The notes beneath the pieces are model-generated. The model had not been told where the DNA came from, searched no databases, and was given only the letters and a program-made list of their open reading frames with translations. From a virus, in IMG/VR virus record IMGVR_UViG_3300032820_000020, positions 1 through 45,192 of that record: 45,192 bases of DNA. One strand, given 5' to 3'. Numbering within the stretch: the stretch's first letter is position 1; each line of letters begins with the position of its first letter. A program made the translations under genes and the position numbers. Positions 1 through 6,006 of the stretch are shown here, piece after piece.

Positions 1-154
1 CTCTTATAGTTTCGTTACGTTTATCAACTTTTCCCCCAAGAAGTTTAACAATTTTTTCTAATGTAGCTTCAGAGGCGGCATTAGTGACTGTAACCTCTTG
101 TCCAGTCATTCCATCGCCAAATCCATCAGGTAATTTGATTTTTACATCAGCCAT
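1..154 (-). CDS. tail protein N-terminus, possibly tape measure (partial)
   Basis: The first 51 codons are visible, reading leftward from an ATG at 152-154; the rest lies outside the window. The peptide begins MADVKIKLPDGFGDG and contains the segment ASEATLEKIVKLLGG. A short start followed by an EATL..LV/I helix is a pattern I associate with the amino ends of phage tape-measure or long tail proteins, but too little is present for a firm family call. A perfect late-promoter octamer (TATAAATA) sits on the minus strand about 70 bases upstream, so the gene is expected to be expressed late. Its neighbour across the divergent promoter region is the gp26-like chaperone. In many tailed phages the chaperone pair lies beside the tape-measure gene, which fits the tentative call. 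It could equally be another tail or baseplate protein. Confidence 0.4.
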   Translation of the reverse strand, partial: MADVKIKLPDGFGDGMTGQEVTVTNAASEATLEKIVKLLGGKVDKRNETIR

Positions 155-180
155 TCGTTAAAACCCTAGTTAATTGCTCT

Positions 181-188
181 CATAAATA
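181..188 (+). promoter_or_regulatory. T4-type late promoter for the gp26-like gene
   Basis: The octamer CATAAATA differs at one position from the T4 late consensus TATAAATA. It lies 54 bases before the start codon at 243, whose ribosome site (GGAG at 234-237) is good. It faces a second late octamer on the other strand at 225-232. It overlaps the 16-base palindrome 185-200. Confidence 0.6.
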
Positions 189-200
189 TATGCATATATT

Positions 201-225
201 ATTATTACTGCTAAACAGTAGTAAT
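201..225 (+). other. hairpin in leader of gp26-like gene
   Basis: Two 10-base arms (201-210 and 216-225) flank the loop CTAAA; nine pairs are Watson-Crick and one is G-U. In a transcript from the plus-strand late promoter the hairpin would sit just before the ribosome site at 234-237. The right arm touches the minus-strand promoter octamer. It could tune translation or be a binding site; there is no T-run, so a terminator is unlikely. Confidence 0.45.
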
Positions 226-232
226 ATTTATA
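225..232 (-). promoter_or_regulatory. T4-type late promoter for leftward tail gene
   Basis: Read on the minus strand this is a perfect TATAAATA octamer, the sequence recognised by RNA polymerase carrying gp55. It lies about 70 bases upstream of the leftward start codon at 154 and is divergent from the octamer at 181-188. Confidence 0.65.
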
Positions 233-242
233 CGGAGAAAAT

Positions 243-1109
243 ATGCCAAAAAAAATCGAGGAGCAGAAAGATAATCCTTTAAAAAAGTATTTTAGACAAC
301 CTAAAATTTATCTAAAATTACCTAGTGGAGGAGAATTTTATAACTCTAATGAACTAGATATGCCTGAAAACAGTGAAGTTCCTGTATATCCAATGACAGC
401 AAAAGATGAACTTTTGTTTAAAACACCTGATGCATTAATTAATGGCCAGGCTACAGTTGATGTCATTAAAAGTTGCATACCTAATATTAGAAATCCATGG
501 TCAATGCCAAGTATTGATATGGATGCTGTATTAATTGCAATTAGATTAGCAACTTATGGTGAAAAAATGACTATAAGTGTAAAAATTCCTGAAATAGGAG
601 ATGATAAAGATTTTGAAATTGATTTAAGAACTTTATTAGACAGCTTGATTAATGCAAATTACAACAGTACTGTATTTTATAATGATATGGAAATAAAAAT
701 ACGTCCTTTAAACTATGACGAGTTTACTAAAAATGCTATGAGTACGTTTGAAGAACAAAAAATTTATACTCTTGTTAATGATAAAACTATACCAGACGAT
801 AAAAAAATGAAATTGTTCAGTGAAAGTTTTATGAAATTAACAGATTTAACTATTTCAATTGTTTCTCAGAGTATTGTTAGTATTAAAGTAGATGGAAAAA
901 TTGTTTCTGATCAAAAACAGATTAAAGAATTTATGGATAATGTAGATAAACAATTTTATCAAGCTATATTAGATCATATTACAAATCAAAGAGATGCATT
1001 TTCAGTTAAACCTTTCAAAGGAACAACTACAGAAGAAGAACAAAAAAGAGGCGCACCCAAAGAATTTGACGTTCCAATAACATTTGATCAATCAAATTTT
1101 TTCGCATAA
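243..1109 (+). CDS. 26: gp26-like baseplate hub / tail assembly chaperone
   Basis: This 288-residue protein resembles the T4 gp26 baseplate family. The recognisable core is around residues 50-110: PMTAKDELLFKTPDALINGQ, then a VIKSCIPNI segment and a helix with AVLIAIRLATYGE. In T4, gp26 is needed for hub assembly; its position before the next ORF matches T4 genes 26-51. The ATG start has a GGAG ribosome site five bases away and a late promoter upstream. The carboxyl end is lysine/glutamate-rich and stops with FDQSNFFA. The last codons (AAT TTT TTC) form a -1 slippery sequence that leads into the following ORF without a stop, so a minor longer product of about 363 residues is likely (inference). 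This two-product design is typical of tail-chaperone pairs in other tailed phages. Confidence 0.7.
   Translation: MPKKIEEQKDNPLKKYFRQPKIYLKLPSGGEFYNSNELDMPENSEVPVYPMTAKDELLFKTPDALINGQATVDVIKSCIPNIRNPWSMPSIDMDAVLIAIRLATYGEKMTISVKIPEIGDDKDFEIDLRTLLDSLINANYNSTVFYNDMEIKIRPLNYDEFTKNAMSTFEEQKIYTLVNDKTIPDDKKMKLFSESFMKLTDLTISIVSQSIVSIKVDGKIVSDQKQIKEFMDNVDKQFYQAILDHITNQRDAFSVKPFKGTTTEEEQKRGAPKEFDVPITFDQSNFFA
1094..1103 (+). promoter_or_regulatory. candidate -1 ribosomal frameshift site
   Basis: In the gp26 frame the bases read A AAT TTT TTC, giving two overlapping slippery heptamers of the X XXY YYZ type (A-AAT-TTT and T-TTT-TTC). The gp26 stop follows two codons later. The -1 frame is open from 1088 to the stop at 1331-1333. 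I see no convincing stimulatory hairpin or pseudoknot downstream by eye. Confidence 0.6.
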
Positions 1110-1114
1110 GGATA

Positions 1115-1333
1115 TTGACAAAGACTCTCCCCGAAATTCTTAAGGAAGTTGATGTCCTAGATAATGAGAGCAAACAATTTAAAGCGGATCTTCTGAGATT
1201 ATGCTGGTATATGCGTGGAGGTCTTACAATGACTGAAGCATTTGAAACTTGCCAAGAAGATAGGATCCTTATGTCCGCTATAGTTAAAGAAAACCTAGAA
1301 ACAACTAAAAAATCTGGTTTACCATTCTTTTAA
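1115..1333 (+). CDS. gp51-position small tail chaperone, likely read by -1 frameshift
   Basis: The open frame encodes 72 residues if started at the TTG at 1115. It is helical and acidic, with LRLCWYMRGGLTMTEAFETC in the middle. It directly follows the gp26-like gene in the -1 frame, the place where T4 has gene 51, though T4 gp51 is much longer. There is no ATG near its start. The only ribosome-site-like bases (AAGGA at 1108-1112) lie just two bases before the TTG, which is too close for efficient initiation. The frame is open back to 1088, across the slippery sequence at 1094-1103, so the segment is probably translated mainly as the tail of a gp26 fusion, adding about 76 residues. The function is inferred from position only. 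Confidence 0.6.
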   Translation: MTKTLPEILKEVDVLDNESKQFKADLLRLCWYMRGGLTMTEAFETCQEDRILMSAIVKENLETTKKSGLPFF

Positions 1334-1397
1334 TCTGCAAAATCAACCCCTAAATTCAAATATGGACACTTAATTCCGTAGGAACATCACTCTAAAT

Positions 1398-1970
1398 ATG
1401 TCAATTATGGAAATATACACTCAGGTTAATAAACCCGACTGGGTTCATCAGAAGGATATATGGTTACCTTGTCTGCGTTCTGCAAGTGTGGATCACAAAG
1501 AAGCCCCTAAACAAAGTTTATTAATCACTCATATCAAAGCCATAGAGCACTATAAGTATTCCCTTGAACCTTTGTTCAATGAAAAAGTTTATTGTGTAGG
1601 TTCTAAAACATACGACAAGCTAAATGAGATGGGATTTAAAAGCGTCGAATGGCGCCCCCGCGCCGAAGAAATTCGGATCGTGTCGAGAAATTTAGGAGAG
1701 ATTACATGGTTACGAGGAAATAAATGGGCACGAGATTTTTCACACTATCAAAATGTTACTACAATCCAAACATACAAAACCGAACCACATAAAACAAACA
1801 TTAAAAAAGTATTAAAAATGTCCCCAGACGTTCTACACGTCTACAGTAATCAAGTTTTAAAAGAATTTGAAATACGGAGTTGGCCAACTACTCACTTAAA
1901 CTATGTACAAAGTGCTGATCCGGACCGGGGCTTATGGAAATCCTTAAAAATTTTCGATCCCAACGCCTAG
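1398..1970 (+). CDS. HemD-like protein (shortened uroporphyrinogen-III synthase fold)
   Basis: The 190-residue protein shows the order of motifs found in uroporphyrinogen-III synthase, which closes and inverts hydroxymethylbilane in tetrapyrrole synthesis. LLITHIKAIEHY (41-52) matches the 'TS..AV' strand-helix. VYCVGSKTYDKLNEMGF (64-80) matches the 'aVG.kT...l...Gf' motif. ITWLRG (102-107) matches 'vLylRG', followed by a QTYKT strand (124-128). VLHVYSNQVLKEF (145-157) matches the second 'vvftS..av..f'. SADPDRGLW (172-180) matches the terminal 'a..p....l' helix. HemD proteins usually have about 230-260 residues; the amino-terminal strand and a second G.T motif seem to be missing, so activity is uncertain. 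An ATG at 1407 is an alternative start. The coding sequence is visibly richer in G+C than the phage core genes, suggesting acquisition. Another two-domain protein with a similar fold is the main alternative. Confidence 0.5.
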   Translation: MSIMEIYTQVNKPDWVHQKDIWLPCLRSASVDHKEAPKQSLLITHIKAIEHYKYSLEPLFNEKVYCVGSKTYDKLNEMGFKSVEWRPRAEEIRIVSRNLGEITWLRGNKWARDFSHYQNVTTIQTYKTEPHKTNIKKVLKMSPDVLHVYSNQVLKEFEIRSWPTTHLNYVQSADPDRGLWKSLKIFDPNA

Positions 1971-1972
1971 CA

Positions 1973-2335
1973 GAATGAACTTACGTTCATTCATGTTTGG
2001 CTAGTCGCCAAACATCTCTATAATGTAACAATTAGTTACGAAGTAACCTGCATCATGCAGATAGTTCAACCATACTTCTCCCAACAAGGGAGAAGCACAG
2101 TCATCATGCGAGATGAGCCTGCCATTTTGTGCAAAGAGATTTTTACGGAGGCGGTAACCCGCTAACCCCCTACTCTTGACTTCTATAGTTACGGGAGATT
2201 ATTAATCCTACACTAACCAAACTAATAATCTTGGTGTTGTATCTTTTTCACAGAGCACCTTCTTTATGTAATGTGCAACACATCAGGATCTAACCGCACA
2301 AACCGGCGGCTTCAAGATGAATCGAGCTACCTCGA
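1973..2335. other. hairpin-rich region without a gene (candidate structured RNA / bidirectional terminator)
   Basis: The 398 bases between the convergent genes ending at 1970 and 2369 hold no convincing ORF. They contain a run of inverted repeats: 1973-1992 (8 bp, loop TTAC), 1993-2015 (9 bp, loop TAGTC, abutting the first), 2025-2039 (5 bp), 2048-2060 (5 bp), 2075-2095 (8 bp, loop AACAA), 2101-2116 (5 bp), 2151-2162 (4 bp, GC), 2196-2231 (9 bp, long loop), 2271-2283 (5 bp) and 2322-2335 (5 bp). Base composition is more balanced than in neighbouring phage genes. None of the strong stems is followed directly by a T-run, so classical terminators are not obvious. I tested by eye for tRNA, tmRNA, RNase P and group I intron signatures and found none. 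A structured RNA, a stop zone for converging transcripts, or a remnant of acquired DNA are all possible. Confidence 0.45.
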
Positions 2336-2368
2336 CTAAACGTTGTTGCTATGTTATTGTTATTGATG

Positions 2369-2917
2369 TTATTGTTGTATGCCTTGGGTGGAAAGTCTTG
2401 CAACCTGTGACTTATTAAGTTGCCAAAATGAATCAAATTCGGTAAAAACCCATTGAGTATTAGATTTAACGTGATTATATAGAACATGACTATTGGTATA
2501 TAGTCTGTTTTTATAATCTGGTGCTATTAATCGTGATTCAACACAAACATACCTGCCTTTTCTATTAAACTTCATTGTTAGAATATTAAAGTCGTTGTCT
2601 TTTGCAGAATCCAGTGTTTGTTCCAGCCAATTGTTTAAGTTAGGAATAGGTTTATTCCATAGTAAATGATGAAAAGGAAAGTCAGCATAGTTTTTACATT
2701 CCATATTGAAGTAATTCCACGTGTCAGGAGGTATTATGTCGCTTTTCGCTCCGCGGATTTGTCCTTCGGACAAAGTGTCCTTGCGAACCGCGTTGGCTCC
2801 GCCAACATAGGCCCCTGACGATGGCACCCTGATAAACGATAATTGATATAAATCCGATAAAAAGTTAGCCATTTCTCTTTCAAATGACTTTCCTTTGTTT
2901 TTACTTTTACTTGCCAT
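2369..2917 (-). CDS. PD-(D/E)XK nuclease, Holliday-junction-resolvase-like
   Basis: This 182-residue protein has the layout of Hjc/RecU-type nucleases. GKSFERE supplies the early glutamate (E13/E15), RVPSSGAYVGG (30-40) is the usual 'R.p.SGA' loop, SDIIPPD holds the catalytic aspartate (D60), and MECK gives the E-x-K pair (E73, K75). Such enzymes cleave branched DNA, and in T4-like phages a resolvase is needed to remove junctions before packaging. T4 itself uses the unrelated endonuclease VII, so this could be a functional substitute (inference). It is the last gene of the leftward gp47-gp46 unit and overlaps the preceding small gene by 11 bases. The codons for residues 36-57 are unusually GC-rich and contain three palindromes (see findings). 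The carboxyl third has no motif I recognise. Confidence 0.65.
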   Translation of the reverse strand: MASKSKNKGKSFEREMANFLSDLYQLSFIRVPSSGAYVGGANAVRKDTLSEGQIRGAKSDIIPPDTWNYFNMECKNYADFPFHHLLWNKPIPNLNNWLEQTLDSAKDNDFNILTMKFNRKGRYVCVESRLIAPDYKNRLYTNSHVLYNHVKSNTQWVFTEFDSFWQLNKSQVARLSTQGIQQ

Positions 2918-3128
2918 TGTTAATAGTCCTTAATAATTTCCTCTCTTTAAATGATTTTTCATATTCATCCTTTATTTGCTTTCTTCTAGTTCTTGCTAAT
3001 ATACGCAAATTGCCAAGAGCTCGTCTAGCCGCTACTTTTGGCTTTTTGCTATGCTTTTTTTGAAACAATTCATTAGCCTTAACATAGTCTATTACGTTTT
3101 TAATTATTTTATCGTGTACATCATCCAT
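2907..3128 (-). CDS. small basic conserved phage protein, function unknown
   Basis: A 73-residue, strongly basic protein, largely helical, with KPKVAARRALGNLRILARTR near the middle (29-48). The pattern of alternating small and basic residues is reminiscent of DNA- or RNA-binding helices, and similar short proteins occur in other large phages, but I cannot name a function. It lies two bases after the gp46 stop and overlaps the nuclease start, so it belongs to the leftward recombination operon and is probably translated by coupling; no good ribosome site is visible before its ATG. Confidence 0.6.
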   Translation of the reverse strand: MDDVHDKIIKNVIDYVKANELFQKKHSKKPKVAARRALGNLRILARTRRKQIKDEYEKSFKERKLLRTINNGK

Positions 3129-3130
3129 AA

Positions 3131-4933
3131 TTAAACCACTGTTTCTTGTGAAGTAATGGATTCATAAACTTCTATGTCATTTGCATAAGAAGTAAACCCA
3201 TTTTCTTTTATTACTTTAAGTACATTGTTCACACGACCTATTAATTCATCCTTATGACTAATAAGAAATATGTTTTTATTTCTTTCTCTGCTCATTTTTT
3301 TAAGAATTGCTAAAGAACTTTCTACTCCAGCTACATCCATACCACTATCTATTAACTCATCTATAAACAATAAATTAATTTGTTGATATAAATTCTCCCA
3401 AACATCTCTAAAAGCAAAACTTAAACCCAATATTAGTCTATTTCTTTCCCCTCTACTTAAATTATCAAAGTCTAAATCCTGTCCTAATTGTGTTATTTCA
3501 ACAGTTAAGTCATTTTTAAATGTAACAATGTGTGGCAAACCCAATGCATCAAGGTATTGTAATAATCTACTATTAAGGAATCCTAAATTTTGGTCTATAA
3601 TTTTCTTTCTAATAAAACTATCTTTGTTAGTTAATAATTTCATTAAAAACTCTTGGTGTTCTTTTAATGTTTGTAACTCATTAGCAGTATTCCAGTCAAT
3701 TTTTTGTACAGCCTGGTTTTTAAGTTCGTCTACTTGATCATTATAAGGGTTAACGTCTAAATATTTTGTTTTAAGATTTGATTTTAAGTTTTCTAAATGC
3801 TGTCTATGTTCATATGCATTATTAATTGTATCATAAAATGTTTTAGGCTCTGGGCCAATGTTTCCTATGCTTGTTATATTAGTTTGTACCTTACTTAATT
3901 TTACACTTAAATCTATTACATAACTATTTGCATCACCATATTCTGCTTGTAAACTTTTTAGCATTTCTTCTATTTTTTGTTTAGGAAGATCCTGACCACA
4001 AGCATAACATTTAGCTTCTTCGTGCAAATCATCTAAGTCTTTATCTAGTTTTTTTGCAATTTTATCTGATTGTGCAATAGTAGATTCATAATTATCAACA
4101 TCAGTTTGTAATTGTTCCAATTTGTCATTAAGTTTAGTCCATTCTTGCAACTGTTGATGTTGTTTTAATTCTTTATCTATATCTACAGATTCTAATTCTT
4201 TTATAGTAGATTGCATATCTTTTAAATCAATTGTTTTTTGTGTTTCCCACGCTTTTGATTTATGTGTTAAAGAAATTATTGTTTCTTCAACTTTTTCATT
4301 ACTAATTTTAATTCCTTCTAATCTTGCAGTTTCTAAAGTAATTTCTTCTTTTACTGTTTTAATTTTTTCTTTAAGTATTGCCGCTTTTTCAGACAGCATT
4401 GTTATACCTAATAATTGTTCAATTATATCTTGTTGTTCTGTATGATGTAAACTTAAAAAAGGCTGTGTATATGTGTTTAAAGCAACAATATGTTTAAACA
4501 TCCTTGAGCTAATACCTAACATTCGATTTATATCATCTTGTGTTCTTCTACTATCTCCTTGGGCATCTTCGGACATTTCTTGTTCTTGATCATTTACATA
4601 ATACTTCAATGTGTTGGGTTTCCGCCCTCGTTCCACCCTGTATTTCGTTGATTCTTTTTCAAATGTTAATGTAACTAACATATTTTTATTATTAGTTTTA
4701 TTAACTAGATTATCTTTTCTAATTTTGGTTAGTGCTTCACCAAATAATGCATAACTCAAAGCATTTATAATGGTTGTTTTACCTGTACCATTTCTACTTC
4801 CAGAATCATCACCTCCCATATCAAGATTTTCTCCTAATACTAATGTTAATAATTGTTGTTGGAAATTTATTGCTTGAGTTTGTTGTCCTACACTCATGAA
4901 ATTTTTTACAGTTAGATTATTAATTTTAATCAT
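3131..4933 (-). CDS. 46: gp46 recombination endonuclease subunit (Rad50/SbcC-like)
   Basis: The ATPase subunit of the gp46/gp47 nuclease, which resects DNA ends for recombination-dependent replication and helps degrade host DNA. In order: a Walker A motif GSRNGTGKTT (45-54), coiled-coil arms, a zinc hook CYAC (309-312) at the coil tip, a return coil, the ABC signature LSRGERNRL (492-500) and Walker B LLFIDE (521-526). The length of 600 residues is normal for this phage family (T4 gp46 is about 560). The start ATG shares one base with the gp47 stop (TAATG), so the two subunits are translationally coupled. Nothing looks broken. Confidence 0.95.
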   Translation of the reverse strand: MIKINNLTVKNFMSVGQQTQAINFQQQLLTLVLGENLDMGGDDSGSRNGTGKTTIINALSYALFGEALTKIRKDNLVNKTNNKNMLVTLTFEKESTKYRVERGRKPNTLKYYVNDQEQEMSEDAQGDSRRTQDDINRMLGISSRMFKHIVALNTYTQPFLSLHHTEQQDIIEQLLGITMLSEKAAILKEKIKTVKEEITLETARLEGIKISNEKVEETIISLTHKSKAWETQKTIDLKDMQSTIKELESVDIDKELKQHQQLQEWTKLNDKLEQLQTDVDNYESTIAQSDKIAKKLDKDLDDLHEEAKCYACGQDLPKQKIEEMLKSLQAEYGDANSYVIDLSVKLSKVQTNITSIGNIGPEPKTFYDTINNAYEHRQHLENLKSNLKTKYLDVNPYNDQVDELKNQAVQKIDWNTANELQTLKEHQEFLMKLLTNKDSFIRKKIIDQNLGFLNSRLLQYLDALGLPHIVTFKNDLTVEITQLGQDLDFDNLSRGERNRLILGLSFAFRDVWENLYQQINLLFIDELIDSGMDVAGVESSLAILKKMSRERNKNIFLISHKDELIGRVNNVLKVIKENGFTSYANDIEVYESITSQETVV

Positions 4934-5937
4934 TATAAATCTCTATAAATTGACAATAATACTTGTTTGTCATAATTGTCAGAATCAATTGCTTCTATTT
5001 CTTTGGAAACAATTTGATCCACAGATTCAAATTTGGTAACGTCTAAATCTGTTTGAATCTCTTCTTCTTTCTTACTAGGTATTAATATAATTTCTCTACA
5101 ATGATACTCCTTCATGAAATTTTCTTTAATAAAACTTGCTTCTTCATAGCTAATATCTACATCCAAAGTTACTCTTAAATGCATTTTTGGTTTCATTATT
5201 TCTTTTGTTTTGTCTAATAATTCACTTAATTTAATATTTTTATATCTTGGACAATTCCACCAATTAAGATATGTAGGCTCTTTGCCCCATTCTAATATCA
5301 TCATTCCTCGCTCATCATCATCAACATCTGCATAATTGTGAGGCATTGTATTACCAATGTAATGTACATTATTTTTTACTTGTCTTTTATGAAAGTGACC
5401 AGAAAATACATATTCTTGATTTGTAAAATGAGTAGCTTTTAATTCTCCAGCAACTGGCATTTCTATCATAGCATTCATTAAGAAATGAGGTAATTCAAAA
5501 TGACCAAACATATATTTGGCTTTTATTTTACATACTTTTTTCCATTCGTTACCTACCATCCAAGGAACCATTGTAACATCACCCATTGTGGTTATTTCAT
5601 TAACTATTGTAACTCCGGGAATAAATTTTCCAAATTCTACAGAATGAATATCACGTTTATCTTTAAAATATAAATCATGATTGCCAGGAAAAAAATAAAA
5701 ATTTTCAAAAGCCTTTCCTAATTTTTCTAAACTTCTTATGGAAGCGTCCATAGTAGTTAAATTTAAAGAATTTCTATTATGATGCCAATCACCACAAAAC
5801 ATTCCTGTTTCACAATTATGTTTTTTGGCTTGTTCTATATACCAATCTATAAATTCTTCGCAATCGTTATTATGAATTTTTGAATTCGTTTTTAATCCAA
5901 AATGTATATCTGTAAATACTGCTAATTTTTTAAACAA
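4933..5937 (-). CDS. 47: gp47 recombination endonuclease subunit (Mre11/SbcD-like)
   Basis: The metallophosphoesterase subunit of the gp46/gp47 complex. The five metal-binding blocks are present: FTDIHFG (D10, H12), CGDWHHN (48-54), FPGNHD (83-88), GHFE (145-148) and SGHFH (179-183). The length of 334 residues matches T4 gp47 (about 340). The start is an unusual TTG at 5935-5937: an AGGAG lies seven bases before it and no in-frame ATG is near, and the first strand of the enzyme (KKLAVFTDIHFG) begins straight after it. A strong sigma70 promoter (5970-5998) with a palindrome over its -10 box lies just upstream, so this gene heads an early or middle operon with gp46, the small basic gene and the nuclease. 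Confidence 0.93.
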   Translation of the reverse strand: MFKKLAVFTDIHFGLKTNSKIHNNDCEEFIDWYIEQAKKHNCETGMFCGDWHHNRNSLNLTTMDASIRSLEKLGKAFENFYFFPGNHDLYFKDKRDIHSVEFGKFIPGVTIVNEITTMGDVTMVPWMVGNEWKKVCKIKAKYMFGHFELPHFLMNAMIEMPVAGELKATHFTNQEYVFSGHFHKRQVKNNVHYIGNTMPHNYADVDDDERGMMILEWGKEPTYLNWWNCPRYKNIKLSELLDKTKEIMKPKMHLRVTLDVDISYEEASFIKENFMKEYHCREIILIPSKKEEEIQTDLDVTKFESVDQIVSKEIEAIDSDNYDKQVLLSIYRDL

Positions 5938-5966
5938 GTCACTTCTCCTGCGATTTTAGTTTGCTC

Positions 5967-5982
5967 TTTAGTTTAAACTAAA
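5967..5982. repeat. 16-base perfect palindrome over the gp47 promoter
   Basis: TTTAGTTTAAACTAAA is a perfect inverted repeat without spacer. It covers the -10 hexamer (TAAACT on the minus strand, 5970-5975) of the gp47 promoter. The position is right for a dimeric repressor site, but AT-rich palindromes arise readily by chance and no cognate regulator is visible here. Confidence 0.4.
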
Positions 5983-5998
5983 TTTATTTTTATGTCAA
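5970..5998 (-). promoter_or_regulatory. sigma70 promoter for gp47-gp46 operon
   Basis: On the minus strand, a consensus -35 TTGACA (5993-5998), a 17-base spacer and a -10 TAAACT (5970-5975) precede the gp47 start at 5937. This indicates expression by unmodified host polymerase, i.e. early or middle in infection. Confidence 0.75.
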
Positions 5999-6006
5999 CC
6001 TTAATG

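Noticed and set aside
1042-1050. Alternative slippery site CAAAAAAGA earlier in the gp26 gene
   Set aside because: Its bases are not in X-XXY-YYZ phase and the -1 frame there meets a TGA at 1085-1087.
1391-1398. TCTAAATA as a late promoter for the HemD-like gene
   Set aside because: It overlaps the start codon itself, so transcripts from it would lack the start; the promoter of this gene remains unidentified.
1971-2368. tRNA, tmRNA, RNase P RNA, hammerhead or group I intron
   Set aside because: Short matches such as AGCTCGATTCA were checked on both strands, but no cloverleaf, T-arm, tmRNA tag or conserved ribozyme core could be built.
2290-2487. Leftward ORF of 65 codons across the hairpin-rich region
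   Set aside because: It overlaps the nuclease gene in another frame, lacks a ribosome site and its peptide is low-complexity (asparagine-rich from short repeats).
3131-5937. Inteins or homing endonucleases in gp46/gp47
   Set aside because: Both proteins have normal length and contiguous motifs with no C..HN splice junction or LAGLIDADG/GIY-YIG motif.
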